Source: Quadrisphaera sp. DSM 44207 (GTDB lineage: Bacteria; Actinomycetota; Actinomycetes; Actinomycetales; Quadrisphaeraceae). From it: a stretch of 64,000 bases of DNA. How positions within the stretch are numbered: the stretch's first letter is position 1; every line of letters starts with the position of its first letter. The stretch lies in contig NZ_FNKA01000002.1 of assembly GCF_900101335.1 (NCBI RefSeq), positions 186,001 through 250,000 of the forward strand, read 5' to 3'. Positions 15,560-24,772 of the stretch are shown one piece after another. The notes beneath the pieces were generated by a model. It ran no database searches and had not been told where the DNA came from. It saw only the letters and a list, made by a program, of their open reading frames with translations. The position numbers and the translations under genes were made by a program.

Positions 15560-16573
15560 TCAGGGGGCGCTCTCGCGCACCACGAGGCGGTGCGGGGCCA
15601 CCGCCGTGCGCGGGGGCAGGTCCGCGTCGTCCAGGCGCGAGGTGAGCAGGTCCAGGGCCGCGGCCGCGACGAAGGCGCGGTCGATCGCCACGGTCGTCAG
15701 CGTGGGCGCCGAGTAGGCGGCCTCGGGCAGGTCGTCGACGCCGACCACCGCGACGTCGTCCGGCACCGAGCGCCCGTGCCGGCGCAGCGAGCGCAGCGCG
15801 CCGAGCGCGAGGACGTCGTTGCTCGCGAAGACCGCGTCGACGTCCGGGTGCTCGGCGAGCAGGGCGTCGGTGGCGGCCTCGCCGTCCTCGCGCGTCCAAT
15901 CCGGCACCGGGCGCGCCAGGCCCGGCTCCGCGCGCAGGCCCGCCTCCTGCAGCGCGCTGGCCCAGCCGAGCTGGCGCTGCTCGGCCACCGAGGCGGGGCG
16001 CTCGGTCTTGGCCCCGACCATCGCCACGCGCCGCCGCCCGCCCGCCAGCAGGTGGCGGGTGGCGGTGCACGCCACGTCGACGCTGTCGATGCCGACGCGG
16101 TCCACCGCGGCGTGCGCGGCGTGCTCGCCGAGCAGCACCAGGGCCGTGTCGTGGCGGGGGGCGGTCAGCTCCTCCTCGGCCATCGCCAGCGGGGAGAGGA
16201 CCAGCCCGTCGACGAAGCGGACGCCGAAGCCGTCGGCGGCCTCCCGCTCGCGCTCGAGGAGCCCGTCGGTCTGCTCGACGAGGACGGTCAGGTCGTGCGC
16301 CCGCGCGGCGGTGACGAGGTGCCTGGCCAGGTCCGCGAAGTACGGCATGTCGATGCCCGGCACGGCGAGCGCCACCAGCCCGCTGCGCCCGCGCCGCAGC
16401 TGGCGCCCCGCGGCCTGCGGGCGGTAGCCCAGCTCGTCGACCACCCGCTGCACGCGCTCGCGGGTCTCGGCGCGCACGTGCACGTAGCCGTTGACGACGT
16501 TGCTGACGGTCTTCGGCGAGACGCCGGCGGCCAGGGCCACGTCGCGCATGGTGGCGGGTCGCCGGGCGCTCAC
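15560..16573 (-). CDS. LacI-family repressor of the arabinoside operon
   Basis: The 337-residue regulator has the LacI helix-turn-helix at residues 8-28 (TMRDVALAAGVSPKTVSNVV), the hinge region YRPQAAGRQLRRGRSG, and a periplasmic-binding-protein-like sensor domain ending VAVVGVDDLPEAAYSAPTLTTV. It is divergent from the solute-binding protein gene, and a CG-centred imperfect palindrome typical of LacI operators lies in the shared 91-base gap. It therefore probably represses the importer and GH51 genes until an arabinoside binds, and may control itself. The inducer is inferred from the neighbours, not from the protein. Confidence 0.92.
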   Translation of the reverse strand: MSARRPATMRDVALAAGVSPKTVSNVVNGYVHVRAETRERVQRVVDELGYRPQAAGRQLRRGRSGLVALAVPGIDMPYFADLARHLVTAARAHDLTVLVEQTDGLLEREREAADGFGVRFVDGLVLSPLAMAEEELTAPRHDTALVLLGEHAAHAAVDRVGIDSVDVACTATRHLLAGGRRRVAMVGAKTERPASVAEQRQLGWASALQEAGLRAEPGLARPVPDWTREDGEAATDALLAEHPDVDAVFASNDVLALGALRSLRRHGRSVPDDVAVVGVDDLPEAAYSAPTLTTVAIDRAFVAAAALDLLTSRLDDADLPPRTAVAPHRLVVRESAP

Positions 16574-16599
16574 GGCGATCAGTCTCGCGCGACCCGTCC

Positions 16600-16629
16600 T
16601 TGACAGGCGACCGAACCCTGCGCGACCGT
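16600..16629 (+). promoter_or_regulatory. Promoter of the solute-binding protein operon
   Basis: A perfect -35 box TTGACA (16600-16605) is followed after an 18-base spacer by GACCGT (16624-16629), a weak but acceptable actinobacterial -10. Predicted transcription would start around 16636, inside the palindrome at 16632-16647. Confidence 0.6.
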
Positions 16630-16631
16630 GC

Positions 16632-16647
16632 GTTTACCACGGTGTAA
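16632..16647. promoter_or_regulatory. LacI-type operator
   Basis: TTTACCACGGTGTAAA is a 16-base imperfect palindrome (outer TTTAC/GTAAA perfect, central CG) of the LacI-family type. It is among the most A/T-rich short stretches in the region, directly after the promoter and 17 bases before the ATG of the regulated operon. Binding here would block transcription initiation. Confidence 0.7.
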
Positions 16648-16664
16648 ATCGGAGGGGGCGGTCG

Positions 16665-17984
16665 ATGACGACCAGCAGGTCCATCTCGCGGCGCGCGTTC
16701 CTGCGCGCCGCCTCGGCGGCGGCCGGGGGCGCCGCCGGGGCCGCGGCCCTGTCGGGCTGCGGGCAGGGCGCCGGTGCCGGCGGGCGCACCCCGCTGGCGT
16801 ACTGGAACTTCTTCACCGGCGGCGACGGGGAGCGCATGGTCGGCCTCGTCGAGGCCTACCGCGACCAGGCGCCCGACGTCGACGTCACGGACACCACGCT
16901 GATGTGGGGCGCGCCGTACTACACGAAGCTGGCGATGGCCTGCGCCGGCGGGCGGGCGCCGGACCTGGCCACCCTGCACGCCTCCCGCCTCGCGACCTTC
17001 GGCGCCGACCTGGTCGACGAGTGGGACCTGGACGAGCTGGCCGCCCGGGGGGTGACCCCGGACCAGTTCCCCGAGCGCGTGCGGGAGCGCGTGAGCGTCG
17101 ACGGGCGCCTGATGGCCCTGCCGCTGGACACCCACCCGCTCGTGCTCTTCTACAACACCGAGGTGTGCGAGCAGGCCGGCCTGCTCGGCCCGGACGGCGC
17201 CCTGGCGCCGATCTCCGGCGCCGAGGCCCTCCTCGACGCCGGGCGGCGCGCCGCGGAGGTGACCGGCGCGAACGGCATCGCCGTCGGCGCGGCCGACGCC
17301 CTGGCCACGTGGATGGTCTTCTGGTCGCTGTTCACCCAGCTCGGCGGGGTGGTGGAGCTGCCCGACGGCGGCCCGGCGCAGGTCGACCGCGACGCGGCGG
17401 TGGAGGCGATGGCCTTCCTGCAGACCATGTGCGACGGGACCATCGCCTCGAGGACCCTCGACGGGCCCGCAGCCCCGGCCAGCTTCGCCAGCGGGCAGGC
17501 CGGCTTCCTCCTCATCGGCCCGTGGGAGGTCGTCACGGCGCAGAACGCCGGCGTGCCGTTCTCGATGACGCAGTTCCCCGCGGTCTTCGGCGACACCCCG
17601 TTCGTGCGCGCCGACAGCCACAGCCTCGTCCTGCCGACCCAGGCGGACGTCGACCCGGCGGCGCGCAGCGCCGCGTACGACATGGCGGTCTCGATGCTCA
17701 CCAACAGCCTGGACTGGGCCCGCGGCGGCCACATCCCCGCGCTGTCCTCCGTGGCGCAGAGCCCGGAGTACCTCGCGCTGCAGCCGCAGTCGAACTACCG
17801 GGGGGCCGCGGACGTCGTGGCCTTCGACCCCGAGGCGTACTTCTCCGGCTCCGGGTCGACCCTGATGTCGCGGGCGGGCCAGAGCCTGCAGGGCGTGACC
17901 TCCGGGGCGCTGACCCCCGAGCAGGGGGCCGACGACCTCATCGGCTGGCTCGACGCCCAGCTGACCCTGGGAGCCCCGCTGTGA
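16665..17984 (+). CDS. Sugar ABC transporter solute-binding lipoprotein
   Basis: The 439-residue protein has a twin-arginine style leader (SRRAFLRAAS) and a lipobox LSGC placing the lipidated Cys at residue 32, so it is exported folded or by Sec and anchored outside the membrane. The mature part is a family 1 extracellular solute-binding protein: LAYWNFFTGGDGERM, LPLDTHPLVLFYNTEV, FLLIGPWEVV and the C-terminal LQGVTSGALTPEQGAD. GGAGGGGG precedes the ATG. It is the first gene of an operon with two permeases and an arabinofuranosidase, so an arabino-oligosaccharide is the likely ligand. Confidence 0.92.
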   Translation: MTTSRSISRRAFLRAASAAAGGAAGAAALSGCGQGAGAGGRTPLAYWNFFTGGDGERMVGLVEAYRDQAPDVDVTDTTLMWGAPYYTKLAMACAGGRAPDLATLHASRLATFGADLVDEWDLDELAARGVTPDQFPERVRERVSVDGRLMALPLDTHPLVLFYNTEVCEQAGLLGPDGALAPISGAEALLDAGRRAAEVTGANGIAVGAADALATWMVFWSLFTQLGGVVELPDGGPAQVDRDAAVEAMAFLQTMCDGTIASRTLDGPAAPASFASGQAGFLLIGPWEVVTAQNAGVPFSMTQFPAVFGDTPFVRADSHSLVLPTQADVDPAARSAAYDMAVSMLTNSLDWARGGHIPALSSVAQSPEYLALQPQSNYRGAADVVAFDPEAYFSGSGSTLMSRAGQSLQGVTSGALTPEQGADDLIGWLDAQLTLGAPL

Positions 17985-18952
17985 GCGCCGTCGGGGCGCC
18001 GGCGACCACCGGCGCCGCCGCGCCGGGCGCGATCGTCTCCGGCCGCGCGCCGCGCGCCGCGGCCCGCCGCCGTGGCCGCCACGGCCTGAGCGGCGGCCGG
18101 GGAGGGTTCTGGTTCGTCCTGCCCTTCCTGCTCGTCTACGCCGCCTTCACCCTGTGGCCGCTCGTCCACGGCCTCGGGATGAGCTTCTTCGACACCAGCC
18201 TGATCAGCGACGACTCCAGCTTCGTGGGGCTGGCCAACTACGCGCGGCTCTTCGACGACCCGCAGGTGTGGCGAACCCTCGGGACCACCCTGCTGTTCAC
18301 GCTCCTCAGCACGGTCCCGCTCGTGCTCGTCGCGCTCGTCATGGCGCTGCTGGTGCACACCGGCACCCGCGGGCAGTGGTTCTGGCGCTTCGCGTACTTC
18401 GCGCCGTTCCTGCTGCCGGTCGCCACGGTCGTGCTCATCTGGCAGTGGCTCTTCCAGGGCGACTTCGGCCTGCTCAACGCCGCGCTCGGCTGGGTCGGCC
18501 TGGACCCGGTGGGCTGGACCACGGACCCGGACGTCGCGCTGTGGTCGACCGTGCTGCTGACCGTGTGGTGGACCGTCGGGTTCAACTTCCTGCTCTACCT
18601 CGCGGCGCTGCAGGCGATCCCGGCCACCGTGTACGAGGCCGCGGCCATCGACGGCGCGGGCGGCTGGCGGCGGCTGTTCTCCATCACCCTGCCGCTGCTG
18701 GGCGTGACCACCGGTCTCGTCGTCACGCTGCAGGTCCTGGCGTCCCTGAAGCTGTTCGACCAGGCGTACATCCTCTACGCCGGCAGCGGCGGCCCCGGCG
18801 GGGCGGCGGCGCCGATCCTGCAGCACGTCTACGACACCGGGTTCGTCAACTACCGCCTCGGCTACGCCTCGGCGATCTCGTACGTGTTCTTCGTGCTCGT
18901 CCTCGCGATCGCCCTGGTGCAGGCGCGCATCGCCGCCCGGAGGAGTTCCTGA
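17981..18952 (+). CDS. Sugar ABC permease, MalF/UgpA type
   Basis: The 323-residue inner-membrane protein has six predicted membrane helices after a 45-residue basic N-terminus and the EAA loop YEAAAIDGAGGWRRLFSITL that docks the ATPase. GTG overlaps the binding-protein stop by 4 bases (GTGA), giving translational coupling. It pairs with the second permease, whose start overlaps its stop. The carbohydrate uptake (CUT1) class is inferred from length and motif. No ATPase gene is present in this locus, so a shared MsiK-type ATPase elsewhere is probably used. Confidence 0.92.
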   Translation: MSAVGAPATTGAAAPGAIVSGRAPRAAARRRGRHGLSGGRGGFWFVLPFLLVYAAFTLWPLVHGLGMSFFDTSLISDDSSFVGLANYARLFDDPQVWRTLGTTLLFTLLSTVPLVLVALVMALLVHTGTRGQWFWRFAYFAPFLLPVATVVLIWQWLFQGDFGLLNAALGWVGLDPVGWTTDPDVALWSTVLLTVWWTVGFNFLLYLAALQAIPATVYEAAAIDGAGGWRRLFSITLPLLGVTTGLVVTLQVLASLKLFDQAYILYAGSGGPGGAAAPILQHVYDTGFVNYRLGYASAISYVFFVLVLAIALVQARIAARRSS

Positions 18953-19878
18953 TGGCCGTCCCCGCTGCCACCGCCCTGCGCTCGCCGCGCCCCCGCGACG
19001 CCGAGGCGGCCCCGCCGCGGCGCACCTCGCAGGGGCCCTCGAAGGCCCAGCGCGCCTCGCTGCTCACGCGGATCGCGCTGGCCACGGGCCTGGCCGTCCT
19101 CGCCGTCCTGTGGCTGGCGCCGCTGGCGTGGGCGCTGCTCACGTCCCTGAAGACGGAGGCGGACACCACCACGGTGCCCCTGGAGGTGGTGCCCGACAGC
19201 GGGTTCACCCTGCAGGCGTACCGGGCGGTGCTGGGCGACGACGACCTGGTCACCTGGTTCGTCAACAGCACCGTCGTCGCGGTCGTCGTCACGGCCGCGA
19301 CCGTGGCGCTGTCCGCGGCCGCCGCCTACGGCTTCTCCCGCACCCGCTTCCGCGGGCGCACCGCGCTGTTCGCGCTCACGGTCGCGGGCATCATGATCCC
19401 CCCGCAGATCCTCATCGTGCCGCTGTACCGGCAGATGCTCTCGTGGGGCACGGCCGACACCTTCGCGGGGATCATCCTCCCGCAGCTCGTGGCGCCGGCG
19501 ATGGTCTTCATCCTCAAGAAGTTCTTCGACGGCATCCCCACCGAGCTCGAGGAGGCCGCCCGCGTCGACGGCGCCGGCTCCTTCCGGATCTTCTGGCAGG
19601 TCGTGGTGCCGCTGTCCCGCTCGATCCTCGCGGCCGTGGCGATCTTCGTGTTCATCAGCGCCTGGAACAACTTCCTGTGGCCCTTCATCATCACCTCCGA
19701 CCCGGAGCTGATGACCCTGCCCGTCGGCCTGGTGCAGGTGCAGAGCAGCTTCGGCGTCCGCTACGCGCAGGTGATGGCCTCGGCGATCCTCGCCGGCCTG
19801 CCGCTGGTGGTGGTCTTCATGCTCTTCCAGCGCCAGATCATCCGCGGCGTCGCCACCACCGGCCTCGGCGGCACGTGA
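18952..19878 (+). CDS. Sugar ABC permease, MalG/UgpE type
   Basis: The 308-residue permease has six helices, the EAA loop LEEAARVDGAGSFRIFWQVV, and the conserved segment FISAWNNFLWPFIITSD found in CUT1 MalG-type subunits. ATG shares one base with the upstream stop (TGATG) and AGGAG precedes it. With the gene at 17981 it forms the channel for the arabinoside importer. Fifty-three bases separate it from the GH51 gene. Confidence 0.92.
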   Translation: MAVPAATALRSPRPRDAEAAPPRRTSQGPSKAQRASLLTRIALATGLAVLAVLWLAPLAWALLTSLKTEADTTTVPLEVVPDSGFTLQAYRAVLGDDDLVTWFVNSTVVAVVVTAATVALSAAAAYGFSRTRFRGRTALFALTVAGIMIPPQILIVPLYRQMLSWGTADTFAGIILPQLVAPAMVFILKKFFDGIPTELEEAARVDGAGSFRIFWQVVVPLSRSILAAVAIFVFISAWNNFLWPFIITSDPELMTLPVGLVQVQSSFGVRYAQVMASAILAGLPLVVVFMLFQRQIIRGVATTGLGGT

Positions 19879-19931
19879 GCAGCCCGACCCGCCCCGCCGA
19901 CCCGACCCCCCACCCCTCCCGGAGGACCCCC

Positions 19932-21467
19932 GTGCCCCGCGCCCGCCTGACCATCGACCCCGACTTCACGCTCGCGCCCGTGCCGCCGCGCCTGTTCGGC
20001 TCCTTCGTCGAGCACATGGGCCGCTGCGTCTACACCGGCATCTTCGAGCCGGGCCACCCGAAGGCCGACGAGGACGGCCTGCGCACCGACGTCCTCGACC
20101 TCGTCCGCGAGCTCGGCCCGACGGTCGTGCGCTACCCCGGCGGCAACTTCGTCTCCGGCTACGAGTGGGAGGATGGCGTCGGCCCGCGCGAGCAGCGCCC
20201 CCGCCGCCTGGACCGCGCGTGGCGCTCGATCGAGACCAACCAGTTCGGCCTCGCCGAGTTCGACCGGTGGGCGCGCCGGGCGGGGGCCGAGCCGATGATG
20301 GCGCTCAACCTGGGCACCCGGGGGGTGCAGGAGGCGTGCGACCTGCTGGAGTACGCCAACCACCCCGGCGGCACGAAGTTCTCCGACCTGCGGCGCGCGC
20401 ACGGCTCCGCGGAGCCGTTCGACGTCCGGCTGTGGTGCCTGGGCAACGAGATGGACGGCCCCTGGCAGACCGGGCACAAGACCGCCGCCGAGTACGGGCG
20501 CCTGGCCGCCGAGACCGCCCGCGCGATGCGCCAGGTCGACCCCACCGTGGAGCTGGTGGCCTGCGGCAGCTCCAGCCGGGCCATGCCGACCTTCGGGGAG
20601 TGGGAGCGCGTCGTCCTGGAGGAGACCTACGACCAGGTCGAGCACGTCTCCGCCCACGCCTACTACGAGGAGCGCGAGAGCCTCGGGACCGGCGACTTCC
20701 TCGCCAGCGCGGTCGACATGGACGCCTTCATCGAGTCCGTGGTCGCCACCGCCGACGCCGTGCGCGCCCGGGGGCGGCACACCAAGACGATCGACATCTC
20801 CTTCGACGAGTGGAACGTGTGGTACCAGGACCGCTGGCGCTCCACGCCCCGCGCCCGCGGGGAGGGCGGCTGGGAGGTCGCCCCGCGGGTGATCGAGGAC
20901 GAGTACACGATCACCGACGCCGTCGTCGTCGGCACGCTGCTGAACTCCCTGCTGCGCCACGGCGACCGCGTCACCGTCGCCTGCCAGGCGCAGCTGGTCA
21001 ACGTCATCGGCCTGCTGCGCAGCGAGCCGGGCGGGCCGGCGTGGAAGCAGACCATCGCCCACCCCTTCGAGCAGGTGCGCCGGCGCGCCACCGGGCAGAT
21101 CCTCGCCGTGCGCACCCGCAGCGACCGCTACGAGACGTCGCAGTTCGGGGACGTCGACGTCGTCGACGCCTCCGGCACCTGGGACGAGGACAGCGGCACC
21201 GTCTCCCTCTTCCTCGTCAACCGCGACCTGGCCGAGGCCGCGGACGTCGAGGTCGGGCTCGCCGGGTTCGCCGACGCGCGCGTCGCGCACGCCGCGGTGC
21301 TGGCGGCCGGGCCGGGCCAGGACCGGCACACCGCCAACACCGAGGCCGACCCGGACGCGGTGCGCCTGCGCCCGCTCGAGGGCGTGGCCGTGGACGGGCG
21401 CACCGCGCGCCTGAGCCTGCCGCCGCTGTCCTGGGCCGTCGTCCAGCTGAGCGCGCGCCGCGCCTGA
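19932..21467 (+). CDS. abfA: GH51 alpha-L-arabinofuranosidase
   Basis: The 511-residue cytosolic enzyme matches family 51: acid/base Glu173 in WCLGNEMDG and nucleophile Glu293 in SFDEWNVW, almost the same numbering as Geobacillus AbfA (175/294). Other conserved blocks are FGSFVEHMGRCVYTGIF, VVRYPGGNFVSGYEWEDG and the C-terminal beta-sandwich ending LPPLSWAVVQL. GTG follows a GGAGG site. There is no signal peptide, so it removes terminal arabinofuranose from oligosaccharides after import. It is the last gene of the LacI-controlled operon and is followed by a strong hairpin. Confidence 0.96.
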   Translation: MPRARLTIDPDFTLAPVPPRLFGSFVEHMGRCVYTGIFEPGHPKADEDGLRTDVLDLVRELGPTVVRYPGGNFVSGYEWEDGVGPREQRPRRLDRAWRSIETNQFGLAEFDRWARRAGAEPMMALNLGTRGVQEACDLLEYANHPGGTKFSDLRRAHGSAEPFDVRLWCLGNEMDGPWQTGHKTAAEYGRLAAETARAMRQVDPTVELVACGSSSRAMPTFGEWERVVLEETYDQVEHVSAHAYYEERESLGTGDFLASAVDMDAFIESVVATADAVRARGRHTKTIDISFDEWNVWYQDRWRSTPRARGEGGWEVAPRVIEDEYTITDAVVVGTLLNSLLRHGDRVTVACQAQLVNVIGLLRSEPGGPAWKQTIAHPFEQVRRRATGQILAVRTRSDRYETSQFGDVDVVDASGTWDEDSGTVSLFLVNRDLAEAADVEVGLAGFADARVAHAAVLAAGPGQDRHTANTEADPDAVRLRPLEGVAVDGRTARLSLPPLSWAVVQLSARRA

Positions 21468-21472
21468 GGCCG

Positions 21473-21513
21473 GTGGGGACCGGTGGCCGCGGGGGAGCCA
21501 CCGGTCCCCACCC
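21473..21513. terminator. Bidirectional terminator between abfA and tenA
   Basis: A perfect 16-base inverted repeat (21473-21488 and 21498-21513) with a 9-base loop lies 6 bases past the abfA stop and 67 bases past the tenA stop on the other strand. Three copies of a 10-11 base CCCTGTCCCAG-like unit follow directly (about 21514-21544). Confidence 0.8.
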
Positions 21514-21579
21514 CTGTCCCAGCCCTGTCCCAGCCCTGTCCCAGCCCGCGTCCCGGTGCGCGCCGGAGCCGCGGTGCCG

Positions 21580-22341
21580 TCAGGCGCCGGCGGCCCCGCC
21601 GTCCTCGCCGATCGCGCCGTCGCCGTCCCGGTCGTCCAGGGGCCACCGCTCGCGCGCGTGGGCGGCCGCCCAGAAGGCGTGCTCGAACGCCACGGCGGTG
21701 CGGAACGCCTCGTGCATGGCCGGGACCAGCGTCGGCTGCGCGAGCGCGGCGTCGTCCACGAGCGCCCGGGCCCGCGCCGTCGCGCCCTGGAACTCCTCGG
21801 CGTCGTAGGCGGCGACCCAGCGGGCGTAGGGGTGCTCCCCGGCCGCGGCGGCCGTCGCGGCCGCGGCCAGGCGCCGTGCGACGTCGGCGTAGACCCAGAA
21901 GCAGGGCAGGACGGCGGCCGCGGCCACCGCGTAGGGCGCGGTGGCGGCCGCGGCGACCAGGTAGCAGGTGTAGCCCAGGCACGTCGGCGACGGCCGGGGT
22001 GACGACCGTGACGGCGCCGCGGTGGGGTCTGCGGCGGGGTCCGCGGCTGCCGGGTCGAGCAGCGCCCCGGAGAGCAGGTCCTCGTGCAGGGCGGCCTCGA
22101 CCACCCCCGTGGTGTGCGCCGAGCGCGCCCAGAAGCCCGCCGCGGCGGTGTCCGGGGCCCGGGCCGCCAGCAGCGCCAGCGCCCGCGCGTACCCGGCCAG
22201 GTACAGGGCGTCCTGCTCCAGGTAGTGGCGGAACGCGGCCGGGTCGAGGGAGCCGTCGGCGAGCTCCCTCAGGAAGGCCAGGTCGTCGATCGCCGCCCGC
22301 AGGCCGCTGGTGCGCTCCCACGCCTGCTCGCTGAAGCTCAC
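21580..22341 (-). CDS. tenA: TenA-family thiaminase II / thiamine salvage hydrolase
   Basis: The 253-residue protein is TenA-like: SFSEQAWE at the start, YLEQDALYLAGYARALALL, the nucleophile Cys147 in LPCFWVY, and the C-terminal catalytic Glu in AVAFEHAFW. It hydrolyses thiamine breakdown products such as formylamino- or aminopyrimidine to HMP for reuse. GTG overlaps the thiD stop (GTGA). Residues 96-118 form a Pro/Ala/Asp/Ser-rich insertion between helices that is not usual in the family; the core is otherwise complete. It is the last gene of the riboswitch-controlled operon. Confidence 0.92.
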   Translation of the reverse strand: MSFSEQAWERTSGLRAAIDDLAFLRELADGSLDPAAFRHYLEQDALYLAGYARALALLAARAPDTAAAGFWARSAHTTGVVEAALHEDLLSGALLDPAAADPAADPTAAPSRSSPRPSPTCLGYTCYLVAAAATAPYAVAAAAVLPCFWVYADVARRLAAAATAAAAGEHPYARWVAAYDAEEFQGATARARALVDDAALAQPTLVPAMHEAFRTAVAFEHAFWAAAHARERWPLDDRDGDGAIGEDGGAAGA

Positions 22342-23156
22342 CGCCACCACCGCGCCAGGGTGTGCACCGGCCCGTGCCCGGACCCGACGCCCAGGTCGGC
22401 GCCGGCCAGGAGCGCCTCGTGCAGGTGGTCGCGGGCGTCCTCGACGATGCGGTACCAGGCCTGCTCGTCCTGCCCGGGACGGCGCGTCGCGGCGAGCGCG
22501 GTGAGCGCCGCCGCGAGCGCGCAGCCCGTGCCGTGGGTGTTCGACGTCGCCACGCGCGGGCGGGTGACGAGCGCGGTGCCCTGCGCCGTGGCCAGGACGT
22601 CGACGCTGTGCTCGCCGCCGAGGTGCCCGCCCTTGAGCAGCACCGCGCGCGGGCCCAGGGCGCGCAGCGCGTGCGCCTGCTCGAGCAGCTCGTCGGTGCT
22701 CGCGGCGGGAGCCCGCTCCAGCAGGACCGCCGCCTCCGGCGCGTTGGGCGTGAGCACGTCCGCCAGCGGCAGCAGCTCCTCGCGCACGGCGTCGACGGCG
22801 CCGGCGTCGAGGAGGCGGTCCCCGCTCGTGGCGACCATGACCGGGTCGACGACCAGCGCGCCGACGTCGCGCGCGCGGAGCACCTGCGCCACCGCCCGCA
22901 CCACCTCCGCGGTGGCGAGCATGCCGGTCTTCGCGGCGTGCACCGCCACGTCGTCGAGGAGGGTCTCCAGCTGCTGGCGCACGAAGTCGGCCGGGACCAC
23001 GTGCACCCCGCTCACCCCGCGGGTGCTCTGGGCGGTCAGCGCCGTCAGCACGGCCGTGCCGTAGGCGCCGAGCGCGCTGAAGGTCTTCAGGTCCGCCTGG
23101 ATCCCGGCCCCGCCGCTGGGGTCGCTGCCGGCGACGCTCAGCGCGACGGCGGTCAC
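22338..23156 (-). CDS. thiD: Hydroxymethylpyrimidine/phosphomethylpyrimidine kinase
   Basis: The 272-residue ribokinase-fold enzyme has the HMP site [20 protein letters not shown] at the N-terminus, [16 protein letters not shown] and the anion hole NTHGTGC near the C-terminus. It phosphorylates HMP and then HMP-P to HMP-PP, the pyrimidine half of thiamine phosphate. GTG overlaps the thiE stop and the tenA GTG overlaps its own stop, so thiE, thiD and tenA are tightly coupled. Confidence 0.97.
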   Translation of the reverse strand: MTAVALSVAGSDPSGGAGIQADLKTFSALGAYGTAVLTALTAQSTRGVSGVHVVPADFVRQQLETLLDDVAVHAAKTGMLATAEVVRAVAQVLRARDVGALVVDPVMVATSGDRLLDAGAVDAVREELLPLADVLTPNAPEAAVLLERAPAASTDELLEQAHALRALGPRAVLLKGGHLGGEHSVDVLATAQGTALVTRPRVATSNTHGTGCALAAALTALAATRRPGQDEQAWYRIVEDARDHLHEALLAGADLGVGSGHGPVHTLARWWR

Positions 23157-23821
23157 GGCAGCAGCCGCGCCGCGGCGGCGCGCGGGTCGGCGGCGGCGGC
23201 CACGGCGGAGACGACGCAGATCCCATCGACGCCGGTGGCGCGCACGGCGGGGGCGCGCTCGGCGTCGACGCCGCCGATGGCGACCGTGGCCACGCCGGCG
23301 CGGCGGGCGGGCGCGACGAGCGCGCGCAGCCCGTCCAGGCCCAGCGGCGCCGCGGCGTCGGGCTTGGTGGGGGTCGCCCACACCGGCCCCAGGCCCCAGT
23401 AGTCCACCGTGCCGGGCGGCAGGTCCGCCGCCGCGGCCGCCTCCGCCGCGCTGCCCACCGACAGGCCCACGAGGCGCTGCGGCCCGAGCAGGGCGCGCAC
23501 CTCCTCGGCCGGCAGGTCCGACTGCCCCACGTGCACGCCGTCCGCGCCGGCCAGCACCGCGACGTCCACGGCGTCGTCGACGAGCACGGCCACGGACGGG
23601 TGGTCCGCCAGCGCGTCGCGGACGGCGCGCACGAGCGCCAGCAGGTCGCGGGCCGAGGCGCGCTTGTCGCGCACCTGCACCGCGCTCGCGCCTCCCGCGG
23701 CGGCGGCGCGGACGACGTCCGGCACCGCGCGCGGCGCGCTCAGGGCGGTGTCGGTGACCAGGTACAGCGTCGGGTCGAGCGGGCGCCGCCCGGCGGCGGC
23801 CCCCGCGGCGACGGCGCTCAC
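23153..23821 (-). CDS. thiE: Thiamine-phosphate synthase
   Basis: The 222-residue TIM-barrel enzyme has LYLVTDTAL, the pyrophosphate-binding [30 protein letters not shown] and VAIGGVDAE, all standard ThiE motifs. It joins HMP-PP and thiazole phosphate to make thiamine phosphate. GTG overlaps the thiM stop by 4 bases. Length and motifs are complete. Confidence 0.97.
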   Translation of the reverse strand: MSAVAAGAAAGRRPLDPTLYLVTDTALSAPRAVPDVVRAAAAGGASAVQVRDKRASARDLLALVRAVRDALADHPSVAVLVDDAVDVAVLAGADGVHVGQSDLPAEEVRALLGPQRLVGLSVGSAAEAAAAADLPPGTVDYWGLGPVWATPTKPDAAAPLGLDGLRALVAPARRAGVATVAIGGVDAERAPAVRATGVDGICVVSAVAAAADPRAAAARLLP

Positions 23822-24681
23822 CGCCCACCCGCCGGGCTCTCGTGCGCCGCCAGCTCCCCGGCCGAGAGGTCGGCGGCGGCCAGCTGCGCGCCGTCCACCG
23901 CGTCCAGCGCGTCGAGCCAGGCGGCCGCGAACGTGCCCGGGCCCCCGCACACCGCGGCGGCCCGCTCGGCGGCGAGCGCGACGTGGGCGGAGGCGGCGCT
24001 CGCCGCGACGAGGCGGTCGGGGACGATCGCGGCGTACGCGGCGACCAGGGCGCCGAGCGCGCACCCGGCGCCCGTGGTGCGGGTGAGCAGCACGTGCCCG
24101 CCGCCGACCCGGACGACGCGGCGGCCGTCGGTGAGGACGTCGACCGCGCCGCTGACGGCGACCGCCCCACCGGTGCGCCGCGCCAGCGCCGCGGCGCCCG
24201 CGAGGGCCTCCTCGGGGGAGGAGGTGCTGTCGACGCCGCGCCCGCCCGCCCCGGACCCGGCCAGGGCGAGCACCTCCGAGGCGTTGCCGCGCACCACGGC
24301 CGGGCGGTGCGCGAGCAGCTCGCCCGCCAGCTGCGTGCGCCACGGCAGCGGCCCGACGGCCACCGGGTCGAGCACCCACGGGGTGGCGTGCTCGGCGGCC
24401 GCGGCGGTGGCCAGGCGCATCGCCTCGGCGGTGCGGGCGCTGACGGTGCCGACGTTGACGAGCACGGCCGAGGCCGCGGCGGCGAAGCCCGCCGCCTCGT
24501 GCGGGTCGTCGACCATGGCGGGCGAGGCCCCGGCGGCCAGCAGCGCGTTGGCGGTCAGGGCCTGCACCACGGTGTTGGTCAGGCACTGCACGAGCGGGCC
24601 GTCGCGGCGCAGCCGCTCGCGCGCCGCGGCGACGTCGTCGCGCAGGGTGGACGGATCGCGTGGTGCCGCAATGGCGCTCAT
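23818..24681 (-). CDS. thiM: Hydroxyethylthiazole kinase
   Basis: The 287-residue kinase has [48 protein letters not shown] and the catalytic [11 protein letters not shown]. It phosphorylates the thiazole alcohol salvaged from thiamine breakdown. It is the first gene after the TPP riboswitch, and the ATG is read from the SD site enclosed in the aptamer. thiM, thiE, thiD and tenA together form a salvage set; de novo genes thiC and thiG are not in the window. Confidence 0.97.
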   Translation of the reverse strand: MSAIAAPRDPSTLRDDVAAARERLRRDGPLVQCLTNTVVQALTANALLAAGASPAMVDDPHEAAGFAAAASAVLVNVGTVSARTAEAMRLATAAAAEHATPWVLDPVAVGPLPWRTQLAGELLAHRPAVVRGNASEVLALAGSGAGGRGVDSTSSPEEALAGAAALARRTGGAVAVSGAVDVLTDGRRVVRVGGGHVLLTRTTGAGCALGALVAAYAAIVPDRLVAASAASAHVALAAERAAAVCGGPGTFAAAWLDALDAVDGAQLAAADLSAGELAAHESPAGGR

Positions 24682-24684
24682 GCC

Positions 24685-24762
24685 GTGACATCCCTCCGCC
24701 AGCATGACCTGGACAGGTTCGACGGGTGTGATCTCAGCCCCGGGCGGGGCACCCCGTGTCAC
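24685..24762 (-). ncRNA. TPP riboswitch (THI element)
   Basis: Read on the minus strand the element has ACACGGGGTGC, GGGCTGAGATCACACCC, GAACCTG and CAGGTCATGCTGGCGGAGGG, the canonical THI-box elements in order. P1 is closed by GTGACA (24762-24757) with TGTCAC (24690-24685). The GGAGGG ribosome site for thiM (24697-24692) is enclosed by P1, so ligand binding should hide it and stop translation. Recognition is by consensus, not by covariance scoring. Confidence 0.96.
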
Positions 24763-24772
24763 TTCGCCGCCG

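Noticed and set aside
15543-15563. Terminator between aldO and the LacI gene
   Set aside because: The stem is only 6 bases (CTGACG/CGTCAG) and largely follows from the two opposed stop codons.
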